Part shown: positions 42,812-54,841 of the stretch, piece after piece
How the letters are laid out: each line of letters opens with the position of its first letter
Numbering within the stretch: position 1 is the stretch's first letter
Assembly: GCF_900143535.1 (NCBI RefSeq)
Contig: NZ_FRFA01000003.1
Coordinates: forward strand, 186,001 to 250,000
DNA length: 64,000 nt
DNA from: Tateyamaria sp. Alg231-49
GTDB taxonomy: Bacteria > Pseudomonadota > Alphaproteobacteria > Rhodobacterales > Rhodobacteraceae
Direction of reading: 5' to 3'
Translations under genes and position numbers: made by a program
Notes under the pieces: generated by a model
What the model saw: only the letters and a program-made list of their open reading frames with translations
The model's database searches: none
What the model was told of the DNA's origin: nothing

Positions 42812-43504
42812 TCAGGTCACATGTGCGACCTTGTCGGCATCCTGCAACATCTCTTCTATCGCATCGGGAACGCAAAGGCCCTCGGCCACTTGGGCATCCA
42901 TATCATGTTCAAGTGCGGCCACCGCATCCAACCGGCCAATGATGTGATCCAGCATGTCAAAAGGCACCACGACGACCCCGTCTTTGTCTGCCACGATCAT
43001 GTCCCCAGTTTCGACACTCTGGCCGCCAATCGGCACAGGCAGCCCAACCCGACCCGGCCCTGTTGAATAGGGCGACCCGGGATTCAACCCGGTGCACCAA
43101 CTTGGCAAGCCAACGGCGCGAATGCCATCGAGATCGCGCATCGGCCCATCCGTGACAAAACCCACAGCACCGCAGTTCTTCATCATGCCAGACACACGAT
43201 CCCCCGCCGCCGCACAGCCTTGAAACCCTGCAAAACCGTTCACAACTATATCGCCTTCCTGAATGTACTTAAGGGCACACAACAGCGCCAGAATATCGCT
43301 GGGCCGGTTGTCGACCGTCAGCGCGGGTCCAGCCACCTGCACATCCTGTCCCGGAATGGGCACGATCTGCGTGGCCAGCGATCCAGCCCCAAACATGGCA
43401 TCCACAACGAACCCGGTCGGCACGTTCTGAAAGGCGGCAATCTGTGCCGCAGAGGGTCGCCGCTGCGGCGCCCTGATGGTCAATGTCTTGGGTTCCTCGA
43501 TCAT
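42812..43504 (-). CDS. RraA-like family protein (HMG/CHA aldolase type)
   Basis: A 230-residue protein of the RraA/4-hydroxy-4-methyl-2-oxoglutarate aldolase family: [16 protein letters not shown] at the start, [20 protein letters not shown], and the active-site region [20 protein letters not shown]. The Arg–Asp pair (MRDLDGI) expected for aldolase activity is present. Whether it is an aldolase or an RNase E regulator cannot be decided; aldolase is more likely outside gammaproteobacteria. Confidence 0.85.
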   Translation of the reverse strand: MIEEPKTLTIRAPQRRPSAAQIAAFQNVPTGFVVDAMFGAGSLATQIVPIPGQDVQVAGPALTVDNRPSDILALLCALKYIQEGDIVVNGFAGFQGCAAAGDRVSGMMKNCGAVGFVTDGPMRDLDGIRAVGLPSWCTGLNPGSPYSTGPGRVGLPVPIGGQSVETGDMIVADKDGVVVVPFDMLDHIIGRLDAVAALEHDMDAQVAEGLCVPDAIEEMLQDADKVAHVT

Positions 43505-43642
43505 ACTGTGCCCTCCGCTTTCTCAACTCAGGCTAGCGGCGACCTGCCACAAAGAAAAGCACGCGCGGCACCCTGTCAGTTTCTGGCAGCATCCACACCG
43601 CGCCCCCCTTGCACCGGCCCGCCCAAGCGCCAAGTTAGGCGC

Positions 43643-45841
<2,199 letters not shown>

Positions 45842-46067
45842 CGCCAGCTCAGAAAACGCGATTTATAGCGGTGTTCCTTTAATGTTCTCACCACATATGG
45901 TACTGATTGAAGATAGTGAATTGGCGATTCGCACTATCGTATTTTAGCAAGAGGCGCTCTGAGATATAGCATTTGGAATTGGGATTGGGATCGGAATAAG
46001 CAAAAAGACAAATGCGGCTACGGCCGCTCCACCCGTTGAAGAACGGTCACACGAACTGTTACTCCCC

Positions 46068-46564
46068 ATGGAACTGTTGGAAGTAGGTTATGAAGTGACC
46101 GATGGAGCGGTAGTAACCGCAATTTCGTATCCGTGGATCGCCATATTCGAACAACTACAGTCCAACCCTGCATTGCTATATGAATTCTCAAAAAACCCCG
46201 CGCATTTGAAGAGTTCATTGCTGCAACATACGACAAAGCAGGTTTCAAAGTGACGCTTACTCCACGGAGCAACGATGGCGGGAAGGACGTTATCGCGGAA
46301 AAGTCTGGGTTTGGAGCAATTCGAATTCTGGACCAATGTAAAGCTTTTTCGCAGGGCCACAAAGTCTCGGCAAATGACGTACGAGCGATGGCTGGCACAT
46401 TGATGTTGAACACAAACGCGTCCAAGGCAGTAATTTCAACAACATCAGTCTTCGCACCGGGCGTTTGGACAGAATGGGAAAGCTACATGCCATTTCGTTT
46501 GGAACTTCGCGAAGGCAAAGACATCTTTGAATGGCTCAGTTCGGTCGAACGACCACAATGCTAG
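46068..46564 (+). pseudogene. Mrr-like restriction endonuclease, frame broken at a slippery A-run
   Basis: Two frames together make one Mrr-type protein. Frame 1 (46068–46253) encodes the N-terminal part, MELLEVGYEVTDGAV … LLYEFSKNP. The next part, RAFEEFIAATYDKAGF, leads in the -1 frame to SNDGGKDVIAEKSG and ILDQCKAF, the D…QxK catalytic pattern of Mrr nucleases, ending at 46564. The shift point is A AAA AAC at 46190–46196, in phase as a -1 slippery heptamer. Either this is programmed frameshifting, a one-base loss, or a sequencing error. The region is AT-rich compared with uvrB, suggesting transfer. A GTG at 46250 could also start the second part. Confidence 0.6.
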
Positions 46565-46593
46565 TGCGGATCGCGGCTTAAGAAAACGTCTCC

Positions 46594-46615
46594 TGCCCGG
46601 CGGCGCAGCCGGGCA
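46594..46615. repeat. GC-rich hairpin in the intergenic stretch after the Mrr-like remnant
   Basis: Perfect eight-base stem TGCCCGGC (46594–46601)/GCCGGGCA (46608–46615), followed by further GC-rich complementary runs. The rest of the 46565–46899 gap has no supported gene; a CCCTCCCCCCGGGAGGG palindrome near 46690 is the only other structure seen. Confidence 0.5.
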
Positions 46616-46899
46616 GCGCCCGCCGGGGCTCCGCCCGTTCAGGCCTGAAACCGTCCACTGGACGCTTTCCAAGACGGCCCTCACCCTCCCCCCGGGAGGG
46701 CGCTATTGGCGATACCTCCAGCAACACTCTCCACATCCACGCTTCAAAGCACCCAAGCAAACCAACCGCACCAAAGCGCCCACCCAGGTCGGCCGCTGCC
46801 CTCAGCACCCACGCCCGCCGGGGCTCCTCCCATCCAACCTTGTCTTCCCTAACGACCTGAGCGAGAATGCCCCCCTAATTCAGCAAATGGAGCCACCTC

Positions 46900-47400
46900 A
46901 TGAAACGTTTCGCCCTCGCTATCGCTGCCACCTGCGTAGCTGCCACAGCCGCCTCTGCTGACACCTTCGAGAAATACGGAGAAATCGAAGGCTGGAAAGT
47001 TTTTGTGGACGTGGAAAAGAAATCCTGCCTGATCGAATCCGTAGATAGCGCCGAAAACGTTGTCCAGATGGGGCTGACCCAAGACCGCAGCGTCGGCTAC
47101 GTCGGCATCTTCACAAAGGCCGAAACTGACATCAAAGCCGGTGAGACAAGCGAAATTGCCATCCTGATCGGCGACAATGTCTATGCTGGCGAGTCCAAAG
47201 GCATGCGCGGCAACATCACCAAAGGGTACTCGGGCGGCTACGTGCTCAGCGACAGCCCCCAATTCGTCGAAGACATCGCACAGCAATACGAGATGCTCAT
47301 CTTTCCGGAAAAAGAGTACTCCTTCATCGTAGATCTGTCGGGCACCAAGAAAGCCATCGAAATGGCGCGTGAGTGCAATCAGAAACAAATCGGCGGGTAA
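46900..47400 (+). CDS. Exported protein of unknown function
   Basis: A 166-residue protein with a Sec signal peptide (FALAIAATCVAATAASAD, cleavage near residue 20). The mature part is strand-rich (WKVFVDVEKKSCLIESVDS; YVGIFTKAETDIKAGE; YSFIVDLSGTKKAIEMA) with two Cys (SCLI and RECNQ) that could form one disulfide. It has a loose resemblance to periplasmic IalB-like proteins, not enough to assign. A strong terminator follows. Confidence 0.7.
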   Translation: MKRFALAIAATCVAATAASADTFEKYGEIEGWKVFVDVEKKSCLIESVDSAENVVQMGLTQDRSVGYVGIFTKAETDIKAGETSEIAILIGDNVYAGESKGMRGNITKGYSGGYVLSDSPQFVEDIAQQYEMLIFPEKEYSFIVDLSGTKKAIEMARECNQKQIGG

Positions 47401-47471
47401 ACCAGTCGCCACAGGGTGAGCGTTCGGCTCACCCCACGGCGCCTGTCACTGCATCCCCAAGACCAACAGCC

Positions 47472-47506
47472 GCAGCGCCCCTTCCATCGGGCGCTGCTTT
47501 TTGTTT
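47472..47506 (+). terminator. Rho-independent terminator
   Basis: A nine-base stem GCAGCGCCC (47472–47480)/GGGCGCTGC (47489–47497), eight-base loop, then TTTTTGTTT. It ends the 46900 gene. A second hairpin, GGGTGAGC/GCTCACCC (47414–47434), precedes it without a T-run. Confidence 0.85.
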
Positions 47507-47543
47507 GGACGGGTCGGGGATGGTCCGATGCATCAAACGGACT

Positions 47544-47975
47544 ATGTTTGACGCCATGCGATACCTGATCCCCCTTCTGCTTCTCACGTCTCCGGCATAT
47601 GCGTGGGAGTTCACCCCAACCCCCATCTGCACCCTCACCCACACCGAGGCGCGCGCAGATATGACCGTCACCTATGATCACGCAACGGGCGTCTACGCCA
47701 TTGCCGTCACCAGCCCGAATAAATGGCCCATAGCGCCTGCCTTCTCCATCCGCTTTGACGGACCGCGCAGCAACATCATCTCGACCCAGCGCCACCAGAC
47801 GGATGGTGCGACCCTCACGGTGAGCGATACGGGGTTTGGCAATGTGCTCGACGGGCTCGAGTTCAACACCACCGCCACCGCCTTCACCCAGACCTCTGCC
47901 GTGACGGTATCGTTGGACGGCGCAGCAGGCCCCGTGCAGCAGTTCCGCGCCTGCGCACAAGCGCCTATCGCCTAA
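47544..47975 (+). CDS. Small exported protein of unknown function
   Basis: A 143-residue protein with a signal peptide (RYLIPLLLLTSPAYAWEF). Starts at 47544 and 47556 are both possible and give the same mature protein. The mature part is strand-rich with two Cys (PICTLTH and RACAQAP). It overlaps the convergent DUF427 remnant by four bases. No domain is recognised. Confidence 0.6.
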   Translation: MFDAMRYLIPLLLLTSPAYAWEFTPTPICTLTHTEARADMTVTYDHATGVYAIAVTSPNKWPIAPAFSIRFDGPRSNIISTQRHQTDGATLTVSDTGFGNVLDGLEFNTTATAFTQTSAVTVSLDGAAGPVQQFRACAQAPIA

Positions 47976-48289
47976 CCTAAAGGCAAAACGCCTAGGCAGC
48001 CCGCCCCCATGCCCCCCGGCTGCGGCATAACCTGAACCGCGCCGACGAAACAGGCGTCGATCTGACCCGCATAAGTCGCCAGATGATCCTTGAGGGCGGC
48101 AAAGCGGGCGGATGGGTTCGGATAGCTCCCGGCGGCGGCCTCCAAGCGCGTCAAATAATAACTGGGCGCATGATGCGTTTCGAGGGTGCGCACAGCGGCT
48201 GTCGTATCGGCAAGAACCTTTTCGCCCAACATGACACGCACACGCTGTGCCACCGGCTCCAACGCAAAAGGACGGGGATAAGACTGCAC
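47972..48289 (-). pseudogene. DUF427 family protein, internally deleted and altered at the C-terminus
   Basis: The 105-residue frame starts like DUF427 (RVRVMLGEKVLADTTAAVRT, LETHHAPSYYLTR) and later has SYPNPSARFAALKDHLATYA and DACFVGAVQVMPQPGG. The central segment expected between (with an EWKG…YFDV-like strand pair, about 40 residues) is missing. After QPGG the usual FYGGW ending is replaced by MGAGCLGVLPLG, as after a frameshift. It is probably a decayed gene. Confidence 0.6.
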
Positions 48290-48291
48290 AT

Positions 48292-48333
48292 TTTAGACGA
48301 TCAATTCCATGCACCACCGTCAAACCGTCTAAA
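48292..48333. promoter_or_regulatory. Inverted repeat between the DUF427 remnant and the beta-barrel gene
   Basis: TTTAGACG (48292–48299) and CGTCTAAA (48326–48333) form an eight-base inverted repeat with a 26-base gap, in the divergent intergenic region. It may be a paired operator or a weak hairpin. Confidence 0.35.
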
Positions 48334-48415
48334 GCGCGGGGCGAGGAGATCATAACCGAATATTAACCAAGATGCGGCCAAGTCAGGTTTGATTAACCAT
48401 TTGGAGCGCACACCA

Positions 48416-49069
48416 ATGCGCCTGACCCTGCTGCTTGCCATCTTGTGCGTTCCGCTGCCCGCCAGTGGCGGAGCATGGATGCGCGATGTGGGCGAAACAT
48501 TTCTGTCCTTTAGCTCAACGATTGATGAAGTCGGGCAAGCCGGCAACTCACTTTATCTCACCCATGGGCTGCGACCCAAATTGACCATTGGGGCAAAGAT
48601 CGACACGGATATGCTGGTCGGGCAGCTGGTAAATGGCACTGGTTTTGTGTTCGCGCGCAAACCGCTTCCGACGGATGATCGTTCTTTCAAACTGGCCTAC
48701 GAAATCGGTATCGGCAGCACGTTAGGCCCGGATCCCTTAGCGTTATTGCGTGCAGGGCTCAGCTATGGGCGTGGCTTTACGCTTTGGGGCAAGTCGGGCT
48801 GGGTGGCTCTGGACAGTGCCGCAGAATGGGAAGTGGAAAACAGTGTGACCACCTACAAACTGGACAGCACCATCGGACTAAGCCTTTCAGCACGGTTCCA
48901 GGTGATGATGCAGGTTTTCCTGACCGAAATAGAAAGCGACCTCTCAACCACCATCGCCCCTTCGGTAATCTGGCGGCCTAAAAAAGACGGGCCAACCCGG
49001 TTTCACATCGGCATGGAAAAAGAAGACGGCACCTTCGCCTTCAAGCTTGGCCTGTGGCGCACGTTTTAA
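48416..49069 (+). CDS. Probable outer-membrane beta-barrel protein
   Basis: A 217-residue protein with a signal peptide (RLTLLLAILCVPLPASGG). The mature part has alternating strands (LYLTHGLRPKLTIGAKIDTD; FKLAYEIGIGSTLG; YKLDSTIGLSLSARFQVMMQ) and ends in FKLGLWRTF. A terminal Phe in an amphipathic last strand is the outer-membrane protein assembly signal. ATG 48416 was chosen because it starts the signal peptide. Function unknown. Confidence 0.72.
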   Translation: MRLTLLLAILCVPLPASGGAWMRDVGETFLSFSSTIDEVGQAGNSLYLTHGLRPKLTIGAKIDTDMLVGQLVNGTGFVFARKPLPTDDRSFKLAYEIGIGSTLGPDPLALLRAGLSYGRGFTLWGKSGWVALDSAAEWEVENSVTTYKLDSTIGLSLSARFQVMMQVFLTEIESDLSTTIAPSVIWRPKKDGPTRFHIGMEKEDGTFAFKLGLWRTF

Positions 49070-49108
49070 AAGGCCGGGCAGGCCAACTGACCTGCCCAGC
49101 GCTTAAGG

Positions 49109-51394
49109 TTACTCTTTGTCCATTCGAACAGTTGCACGGATCAGACCACGGACTTCAGAGGCAAATTCCAAGGTGAATTCATCCTCGTTTGCCCCAATCC
49201 GCCCCCTGCCAACCGGGTTTTCAAACACGCGGGCATTGGCAGTATTGCGGATGTCCCCAACCAGCGCGACGCTGTCCACGAACTGGCAGTAACTTTCGAA
49301 CGGTAACTTTTTGTTCGTGCCAATCGTCCAGATCGTGGAATTGGTGTTCTGTTCGTGTGCCACGACCAGCGGATTGGAGGCTTGTTCGTCGATATTGTGA
49401 TACGAATTACCCTCAAAATACACAGCCCGGTTCTGCTCATGCGAAAGGTCGGCAAAACTTGTATCCACTCGTTCAGCCCGCGTAATGGTTCCGTTGATGG
49501 ACCGGAACCGGTTGCCGCTCACAGACACACCATTCAGGAAGTGGCCACTGCCATGTGGCTTAACCACCAAATAACTGAACCAATCCGCGACATCACTGGC
49601 AAGAAAGACATTGTCCGTCAGGCTGAACGAACTGAACGAAAAGCCAGTTGAGAATTCTGGCGTGGCGTCACGCTCGTTCGTCCACTCGACAAAACAGTTG
49701 TCGATGTAATTGCCACTGATCACGCTGGCGGTAAAGTTGTCCTGTAGCACGATGCCCGCTGTGCGTACGCCGCCAGATATCCCATCTCCCTGAAAGAAAT
49801 GGTTGCCCATGATCAGATGGTTCTGGCCCGCCATGCACATGAAATGGCGGAATTGGGTGGCGCGGCAGTCGCGCACCTTGGCGTCGTTGGAATTTACGTT
49901 CAGCGCGATGGTGGTGCGGTTTTCGACGGTTTCGCTTTCCTCTGAAGACAGGAACTGGCACCGATCAATCAGAATGCCCTGACATCCGCCACCAATCGAA
50001 GTGAGGCCACGATCCTTCGGGCGACTGATAAAGCATTCCTGCAATTCGAATGTCGGACCCGCAGGGGCCAACATGATGCCACTGGTCTTGTCGTTACACT
50101 GGAACTCGATATTGGACATGTTGAACTTGGACAGCTTGGAAAACCCGCTCAGATCAATCAGGTACTTGAAACGGCTGAACGTGTAGGTCTGCGTTCCAAC
50201 CGCGTCAAAAAGCGGGGCGTTCAGCGTGATTTTCTCTGCGGCGGCATTCACCTCAAGCACATAGATTTCGCGGCCGACGCCCACGCCCTCGACATAGGAC
50301 CCGACTTCGATATTGGCGGCGTTTGTCACATTGGTCAGCGTGCGGGCGTCGGATGTGGAATAGGTTGCCTGACTGGTTGTGACCACAGTGTCCCAGTTTA
50401 CATCGCCGGTGGCCTCGATCTGACCATTGCGGATCACGCGCCGGGTGTTGAACTCGTCCCGGTTCGGCACAGCCGCCTGCATATCAATGGGGCCGTCGAC
50501 CTGAACACGACGGCCACACATATCCAGACTGTCGTGATCCGAACTGTTCAGCAGCGCCTGAAAGGCCTTGCGAAAGGCCAGCCCTTCATCCCCGAATGCC
50601 TCGATGTAAGTGGGCAGATCATAGTTCTTGCGCAACAGCAGCATCTTTTCGACGGGCATACTCAGCGTGCCCTCAAACTTCGCCAAGTGATCAAAGGCGA
50701 TATCCGTTTCCAACCGGAACGTCCCGGCAGGCACCAAAATGGTGCGCCCGTCCGCAACCGCATTGGCCGCGTCAAAGGCGTCGCTGTCATCCGTGACCCC
50801 GTCGCCCACAGCACCAAAATCGCGCACGTCCACAGTGGATACGATGTCGCGCAGAAAGACCGAGGTGATGTCTTCGACTTCGATGTCGTCGATGCGCACG
50901 ATGCCGCCGTTGGCGCCCGTCAGGTCCAGCCCCAAATGGCCATAGACCGGCTCCCGCCCCCAAACCAGATCGACGCCACCGCGATTGCCCGCACCGATGA
51001 TGGCAGATACCTCAACGACATCACCATAAGCAGTGAGCGTTGTACTGCTCCCGCTTGTGGTGAGACCCGTCACCTCGGACCCATCTCCGCGCGCGGCATA
51101 CCCTGCGATACGCACCTCCGGAAAGTTCCCGCTGATCGCCTTGATGCGGGCGGTGACGCGCAAATAGCAACCGGGCAATAACGGCGTTTGTCCCATGTAG
51201 CGGACAAACGTGGTGCTCTCGATCTTCTGCAACTCGAGACAGCTGCCAAAGTCCTGATCTGCCACAACAAGGGCTGCGTTGGCCGCATTCAGGTAGGTGT
51301 CCGATCCCGAAGTCCCATCCCCGCTTGACCAAACATCCAATCCATCCGCAAAGGCCGGCGGCATCAGCAGCACGCCATCAGTGATCGCCTTGTT
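49109..51394 (-). CDS. Right-handed beta-helix protein (pectate lyase 3 / GH28-related)
   Basis: A 761-residue protein. The N-terminal 230 residues look like a carbohydrate-binding beta-sandwich (NKAITDGVLLMPPAFADGLD; RVTARIKAISGNFPEVRIAG). Then comes VRDFGAVGDGVTDDSDAFDA, the classic start of a Pectate_lyase_3 beta-helix, followed by helix repeats such as FQCNDKTSGIM and ISGNYIDNC. It has no signal peptide; related proteins occur in exopolysaccharide clusters and phage tail spikes. A role in polysaccharide binding or cleavage is inferred. ATG 51394 is preferred because the upstream in-frame part is low-complexity. Confidence 0.8.
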   Translation of the reverse strand, partial: NKAITDGVLLMPPAFADGLDVWSSGDGTSGSDTYLNAANAALVVADQDFGSCLELQKIESTTFVRYMGQTPLLPGCYLRVTARIKAISGNFPEVRIAGYAARGDGSEVTGLTTSGSSTTLTAYGDVVEVSAIIGAGNRGGVDLVWGREPVYGHLGLDLTGANGGIVRIDDIEVEDITSVFLRDIVSTVDVRDFGAVGDGVTDDSDAFDAANAVADGRTILVPAGTFRLETDIAFDHLAKFEGTLSMPVEKMLLLRKNYDLPTYIEAFGDEGLAFRKAFQALLNSSDHDSLDMCGRRVQVDGPIDMQAAVPNRDEFNTRRVIRNGQIEATGDVNWDTVVTTSQATYSTSDARTLTNVTNAANIEVGSYVEGVGVGREIYVLEVNAAAEKITLNAPLFDAVGTQTYTFSRFKYLIDLSGFSKLSKFNMSNIEFQCNDKTSGIMLAPAGPTFELQECFISRPKDRGLTSIGGGCQGILIDRCQFLSSEESETVENRTTIALNVNSNDAKVRDCRATQFRHFMCMAGQNHLIMGNHFFQGDGISGGVRTAGIVLQDNFTASVISGNYIDNCFVEWTNERDATPEFSTGFSFSSFSLTDNVFLASDVADWFSYLVVKPHGSGHFLNGVSVSGNRFRSINGTITRAERVDTSFADLSHEQNRAVYFEGNSYHNIDEQASNPLVVAHEQNTNSTIWTIGTNKKLPFESYCQFVDSVALVGDIRNTANARVFENPVGRGRIGANEDEFTLEFASEVRGLIRATVRMDKE

Positions 51395-51621
51395 CATCCA
51401 TTTATCCCTTTTTGCAGGGGCCGGGGCTCCGGCCTGTTCGGCATGGGGAAGTATCAATGGATAGTTAACGGCGCGTGGGGGCGGCGTGCGGAGAAGTGGA
51501 TGGAAATGCAACGCAGACGCATACTCACCTGACTGTCGCCAGACCAATGTGCCAGAGCCATCCAAAGGCTGAGCCAATAGAAAGCGACCACCTCAGCCAA
51601 GCCCCCCAAACACGTTTGAGG

Positions 51622-53511
51622 CTACAAGTGAGAATGCACAACCTTGAGCGCATGCCCAAACGAAGCTTCGGCAAACGTGCGGCTTGCCTCAGTTGACGTT
51701 GGCGGCATCAGTGACGCCTTCTTTTCGGAAACGTCGACAGGTTGCACCCGGCCTTCCATGACAGTGCCCCAAACCTTGACGTCCTTAATGGTCATCGGAT
51801 CCACGTTCAGGGGGTTGCTATCAAGAATGGTGAAATTGGCGCGTTTTCCCGTTTCAATACTGCCAATTTCATCCTCAAGTTTAAGCGAGTACGCGGCCTC
51901 AATCGTGACCCCACGCAGGGCGTCTTCAGCGCTCACACGTTGCTCGGGACCGGCCACCCGACCAGACGCAGTCACCCGGTTCACAGCGCTCCACATCAAA
52001 AACAGCGGATCACCGGGGGCCATTGGCATGTCGGAATGCAATGACCATGAAATGCCTGCCCGTGAGACATCACCAATCCTAACCATTGAATCAGCGCGAT
52101 CAGGACCCAACCCAACCTCCGAATATTGATCAGCAAGAGCAGTCACATAGTACGGGTTGGCACTGACAATCGCGCCAAGATCTACAATCCGTTTCACCTG
52201 ATCTTCTGCACTCACCGCAAAGTGGACAAGAACCGTCCGGTGATCATACCGGGGATTGCGGCGCAGGTTCGTCTCAAGCACATCAAGAACACGATCCAGA
52301 CCGGCATCACCGTTCACATGCACATGGATTTGATATCCGGCATCCCAATAAATCCGGAACGCCCGGTCGAAGTCGCTCTTGTCCATCATCCACTCGCCGT
52401 CATGCCCGTCCAAAAACGGATCTCTAACTTGCATCAACAGCGAATAGATTGCGCCATCGGCAAACAGCTTTGCCTGCTTGGGCGCGAGGCTCGTCATACC
52501 GCCATACCAGCTGCTCAGGTTTTCTGTTTCAGCGATCACCTGAACATCGTCTGGGTATGTTTGCACCAGTGTTTTTGCATCCGGCATAAAGGACCAACGG
52601 AACGGCATATCCGGGCTGGAAAAGACTGCATTTATGCCATCCTGCACAGGCTTTGACAGAATGCCGCCGGGTTCGTTTCCAAAGGTAACGCCCTTGGCAT
52701 GCATGTAGTCCCGGGTGAGCTCAAGCCCGGCTTGCAACCGCTCGGGCGAGGCCGCCAGAGGCGCAATATTGGGCAGTACAGCAAACAATCCCTGCTCCCA
52801 AAAACGACCCTCGGCAAAGCTCGATTGCATCTTCTCGGTCTGGGAAAACCCGTCGACCAATTCTTGGGTGACCCCACCGATTTCAAGCGCAGCACTGTTC
52901 AGGATCATCTCATGGCAGGACCGCGCCCACACCAGTATGGGCTGTGTCGCACTGATGGCATCAAGGTCATCGCGGGTAAGCGCGCCATAAAACGCTGGAT
53001 GATACCCCCAGGTCACAACGGGTTCCGTGGGATCTGTTCTTGCTGCGACCGCCTGTGTCAGACGGTCTGTGAAATCCTGTTTGTCCTGAACGGCCGGGAC
53101 GGTTCCAAATGGCAGCGCCCAGTCCTCAATCGAAAGGATCTCCGAAGACATGGTAAGCGCGGCCAAAAGCGGATGGTCATGCTGGGCAATAAAACCCGGC
53201 ACAATCACTTTGTCAGAAAACCTATCGTCAATCTGGTGGCGTTGCCCGCCAAGAGAGGCCAGCACATCTTCAAGACTGCCAGTCAATAGAATGCGCCCAT
53301 CCACCACTGCCACGGCATTTACAACAGGTTTCTCAGGATCAAGCGTGAGTATCTCGCGCGCCGTGTAGACGGTGACAGTGGGAAGCGGGACAACTTTTGT
53401 GCCGATGTCAGAAAGCGAATTGGTTTGCCCAACTGCGGCACTGAACGGCGATAAAATTGCAATAACAGATGCACCGGCGCGCAGCAGGTTTCGACGGCTG
53501 AGTGAACTCAT
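51622..53511 (-). CDS. Tat-exported amidohydrolase (YtcJ-like)
   Basis: A 629-residue protein. Its N-terminus SRRNLLRAGASVIAILS is a twin-arginine signal, so it is exported folded, consistent with a metal enzyme. Metal motifs of the amidohydrolase 3 family are present: GFIAQHDHPLLAA, QIHVHVNGDAGLDRV and SLHSDMPMAPGDPL. YtcJ-like enzymes act on amides, carbamates or hydantoin-like compounds; the substrate is unknown. It is a single gene. Confidence 0.85.
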   Translation of the reverse strand: MSSLSRRNLLRAGASVIAILSPFSAAVGQTNSLSDIGTKVVPLPTVTVYTAREILTLDPEKPVVNAVAVVDGRILLTGSLEDVLASLGGQRHQIDDRFSDKVIVPGFIAQHDHPLLAALTMSSEILSIEDWALPFGTVPAVQDKQDFTDRLTQAVAARTDPTEPVVTWGYHPAFYGALTRDDLDAISATQPILVWARSCHEMILNSAALEIGGVTQELVDGFSQTEKMQSSFAEGRFWEQGLFAVLPNIAPLAASPERLQAGLELTRDYMHAKGVTFGNEPGGILSKPVQDGINAVFSSPDMPFRWSFMPDAKTLVQTYPDDVQVIAETENLSSWYGGMTSLAPKQAKLFADGAIYSLLMQVRDPFLDGHDGEWMMDKSDFDRAFRIYWDAGYQIHVHVNGDAGLDRVLDVLETNLRRNPRYDHRTVLVHFAVSAEDQVKRIVDLGAIVSANPYYVTALADQYSEVGLGPDRADSMVRIGDVSRAGISWSLHSDMPMAPGDPLFLMWSAVNRVTASGRVAGPEQRVSAEDALRGVTIEAAYSLKLEDEIGSIETGKRANFTILDSNPLNVDPMTIKDVKVWGTVMEGRVQPVDVSEKKASLMPPTSTEASRTFAEASFGHALKVVHSHL

Positions 53512-53778
53512 GAATCTCTTCCATTCAAATAGATTTCCCCGAGTGTTCAATCGGCAGGGTTGGAAATCAACCAAAAAGGCAAATGAACTCATGTTGCTAA
53601 GTGTGGCTTGGTCGTAAACAGTGGTCGTTCTAACAGCCGTCCAGCACTGGACCACACCGGCTACAATACTTAATGGCACAGCAGGCTTCGTGGCAAATCC
53701 TGTCATCTATTTGTGGCATCACGCTGGACAGATCGCCCGTTCCCCAACCTTGGGGCATTCAAAGACGCGCCTCGCAGG

Positions 53779-54567
53779 TCAGACGTCAAACGTTGCAAAC
53801 ACCGGCGCATGATCACTGGGTTTTTCCCAACCGCGTACGTCACGCAGGATGCGGCTGCTATGACCTGCATGGGCGATGTCCGAGGTGGCCCAGATATGAT
53901 CAAGGCGACGCCCCTTGTCCGCCGCGCTCCAGTCTTTGGCGCGGTAGGACCACCAGGAGTAAAGCAGCCCGTCAGGAATATCCTGACGGGTGATGTCGAC
54001 CCAACTGCCCGCATCCTGCACCTGAGCAAGGTGGTCGACCTCAATGGGTGTGTGGCTGACGATTTTGAGAAGTTTCTTGTGGCTCCAAACGTCGTCCTCA
54101 CGCGGGGCGATGTTGAGATCACCAACAAGAATCGCCTTGGATGGCGCGTTTGCCGCAAAGTGGGCCCGCATGTCCGTCAGATAATCAAGCTTCTGCCCGA
54201 ACTTTTCGTTCTTTTCGCGGTCAGGAATGTTGCCGCCTGCTGGGACATAGAAATTGTGAATTGTGACGCCGTTTTCGAGCCGCCCGGCGATGTGGCGGGC
54301 GTGGCCCAGATTCGCAAAGTCAAAGGCACCAGCCTCTTCGATGGGCGATTTGGACAGAATCGCGACACCGTTGTAGCCCTTGTCGCCGCGCGCAACCATG
54401 TGTTCGTATCCCAAGGCGGCAAACCCTTCGCGCGGGATCTTGTCCACCGGGCTTTTGCATTCCTGCAAGCACAACACATCCGGCCCCTGCTCTTTCAGCA
54501 GCTTTTGCACGATAGGTTCGCGCAGGCGGACAGAGTTGATGTTCCAGGTGGCAAGGGTAAAGGGCAT
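53779..54567 (-). CDS. xthA: Exodeoxyribonuclease III
   Basis: A 262-residue AP endonuclease/3'-exonuclease. Family motifs: LATWNINSVRLRE, CLQECKSP (catalytic Glu), VGDLNIAPREDDVW (Asp/Asn pair), LYSWWSYRAKDW and KPSDHAPVFATFDV (catalytic Asp–His). It acts in base excision repair in the cytosol. The length is normal. Confidence 0.95.
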   Translation of the reverse strand: MPFTLATWNINSVRLREPIVQKLLKEQGPDVLCLQECKSPVDKIPREGFAALGYEHMVARGDKGYNGVAILSKSPIEEAGAFDFANLGHARHIAGRLENGVTIHNFYVPAGGNIPDREKNEKFGQKLDYLTDMRAHFAANAPSKAILVGDLNIAPREDDVWSHKKLLKIVSHTPIEVDHLAQVQDAGSWVDITRQDIPDGLLYSWWSYRAKDWSAADKGRRLDHIWATSDIAHAGHSSRILRDVRGWEKPSDHAPVFATFDV

Positions 54568-54841
54568 GGGCAGGCTCCGGGCATAGACTGGCGCGCCGAA
54601 CCTAGCTGGGGGCGGAAGTCAGGGCCAGCGGGAAAAGAGTTGTTCACGCGTCGGCTAACAATCGCCGGCAGAACGCACCCTGTGTCTAAACGCTTGCTTT
54701 TATACTGGCGGGAGCGTAAGGGACGCGTGCGACGTTACCTCTATCGGCCTTACTGCTCCTTACGGCACAGTCACTCTCGATCTTGCACTGACTTAGCCGA
54801 CCTGCCGCATCCCGTGGGCAGATTAATTAGGAGTACTGACA

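Noticed and set aside
46594-46720. GC-rich repeats after the Mrr-like remnant as a CRISPR or IS end
   Set aside because: There are no regularly spaced repeats, no transposase and no matching inverted end.
53512-53706. N-terminal extension of the Tat amidohydrolase
   Set aside because: The extra 65 codons precede a complete twin-arginine signal, which must be at the N-terminus.
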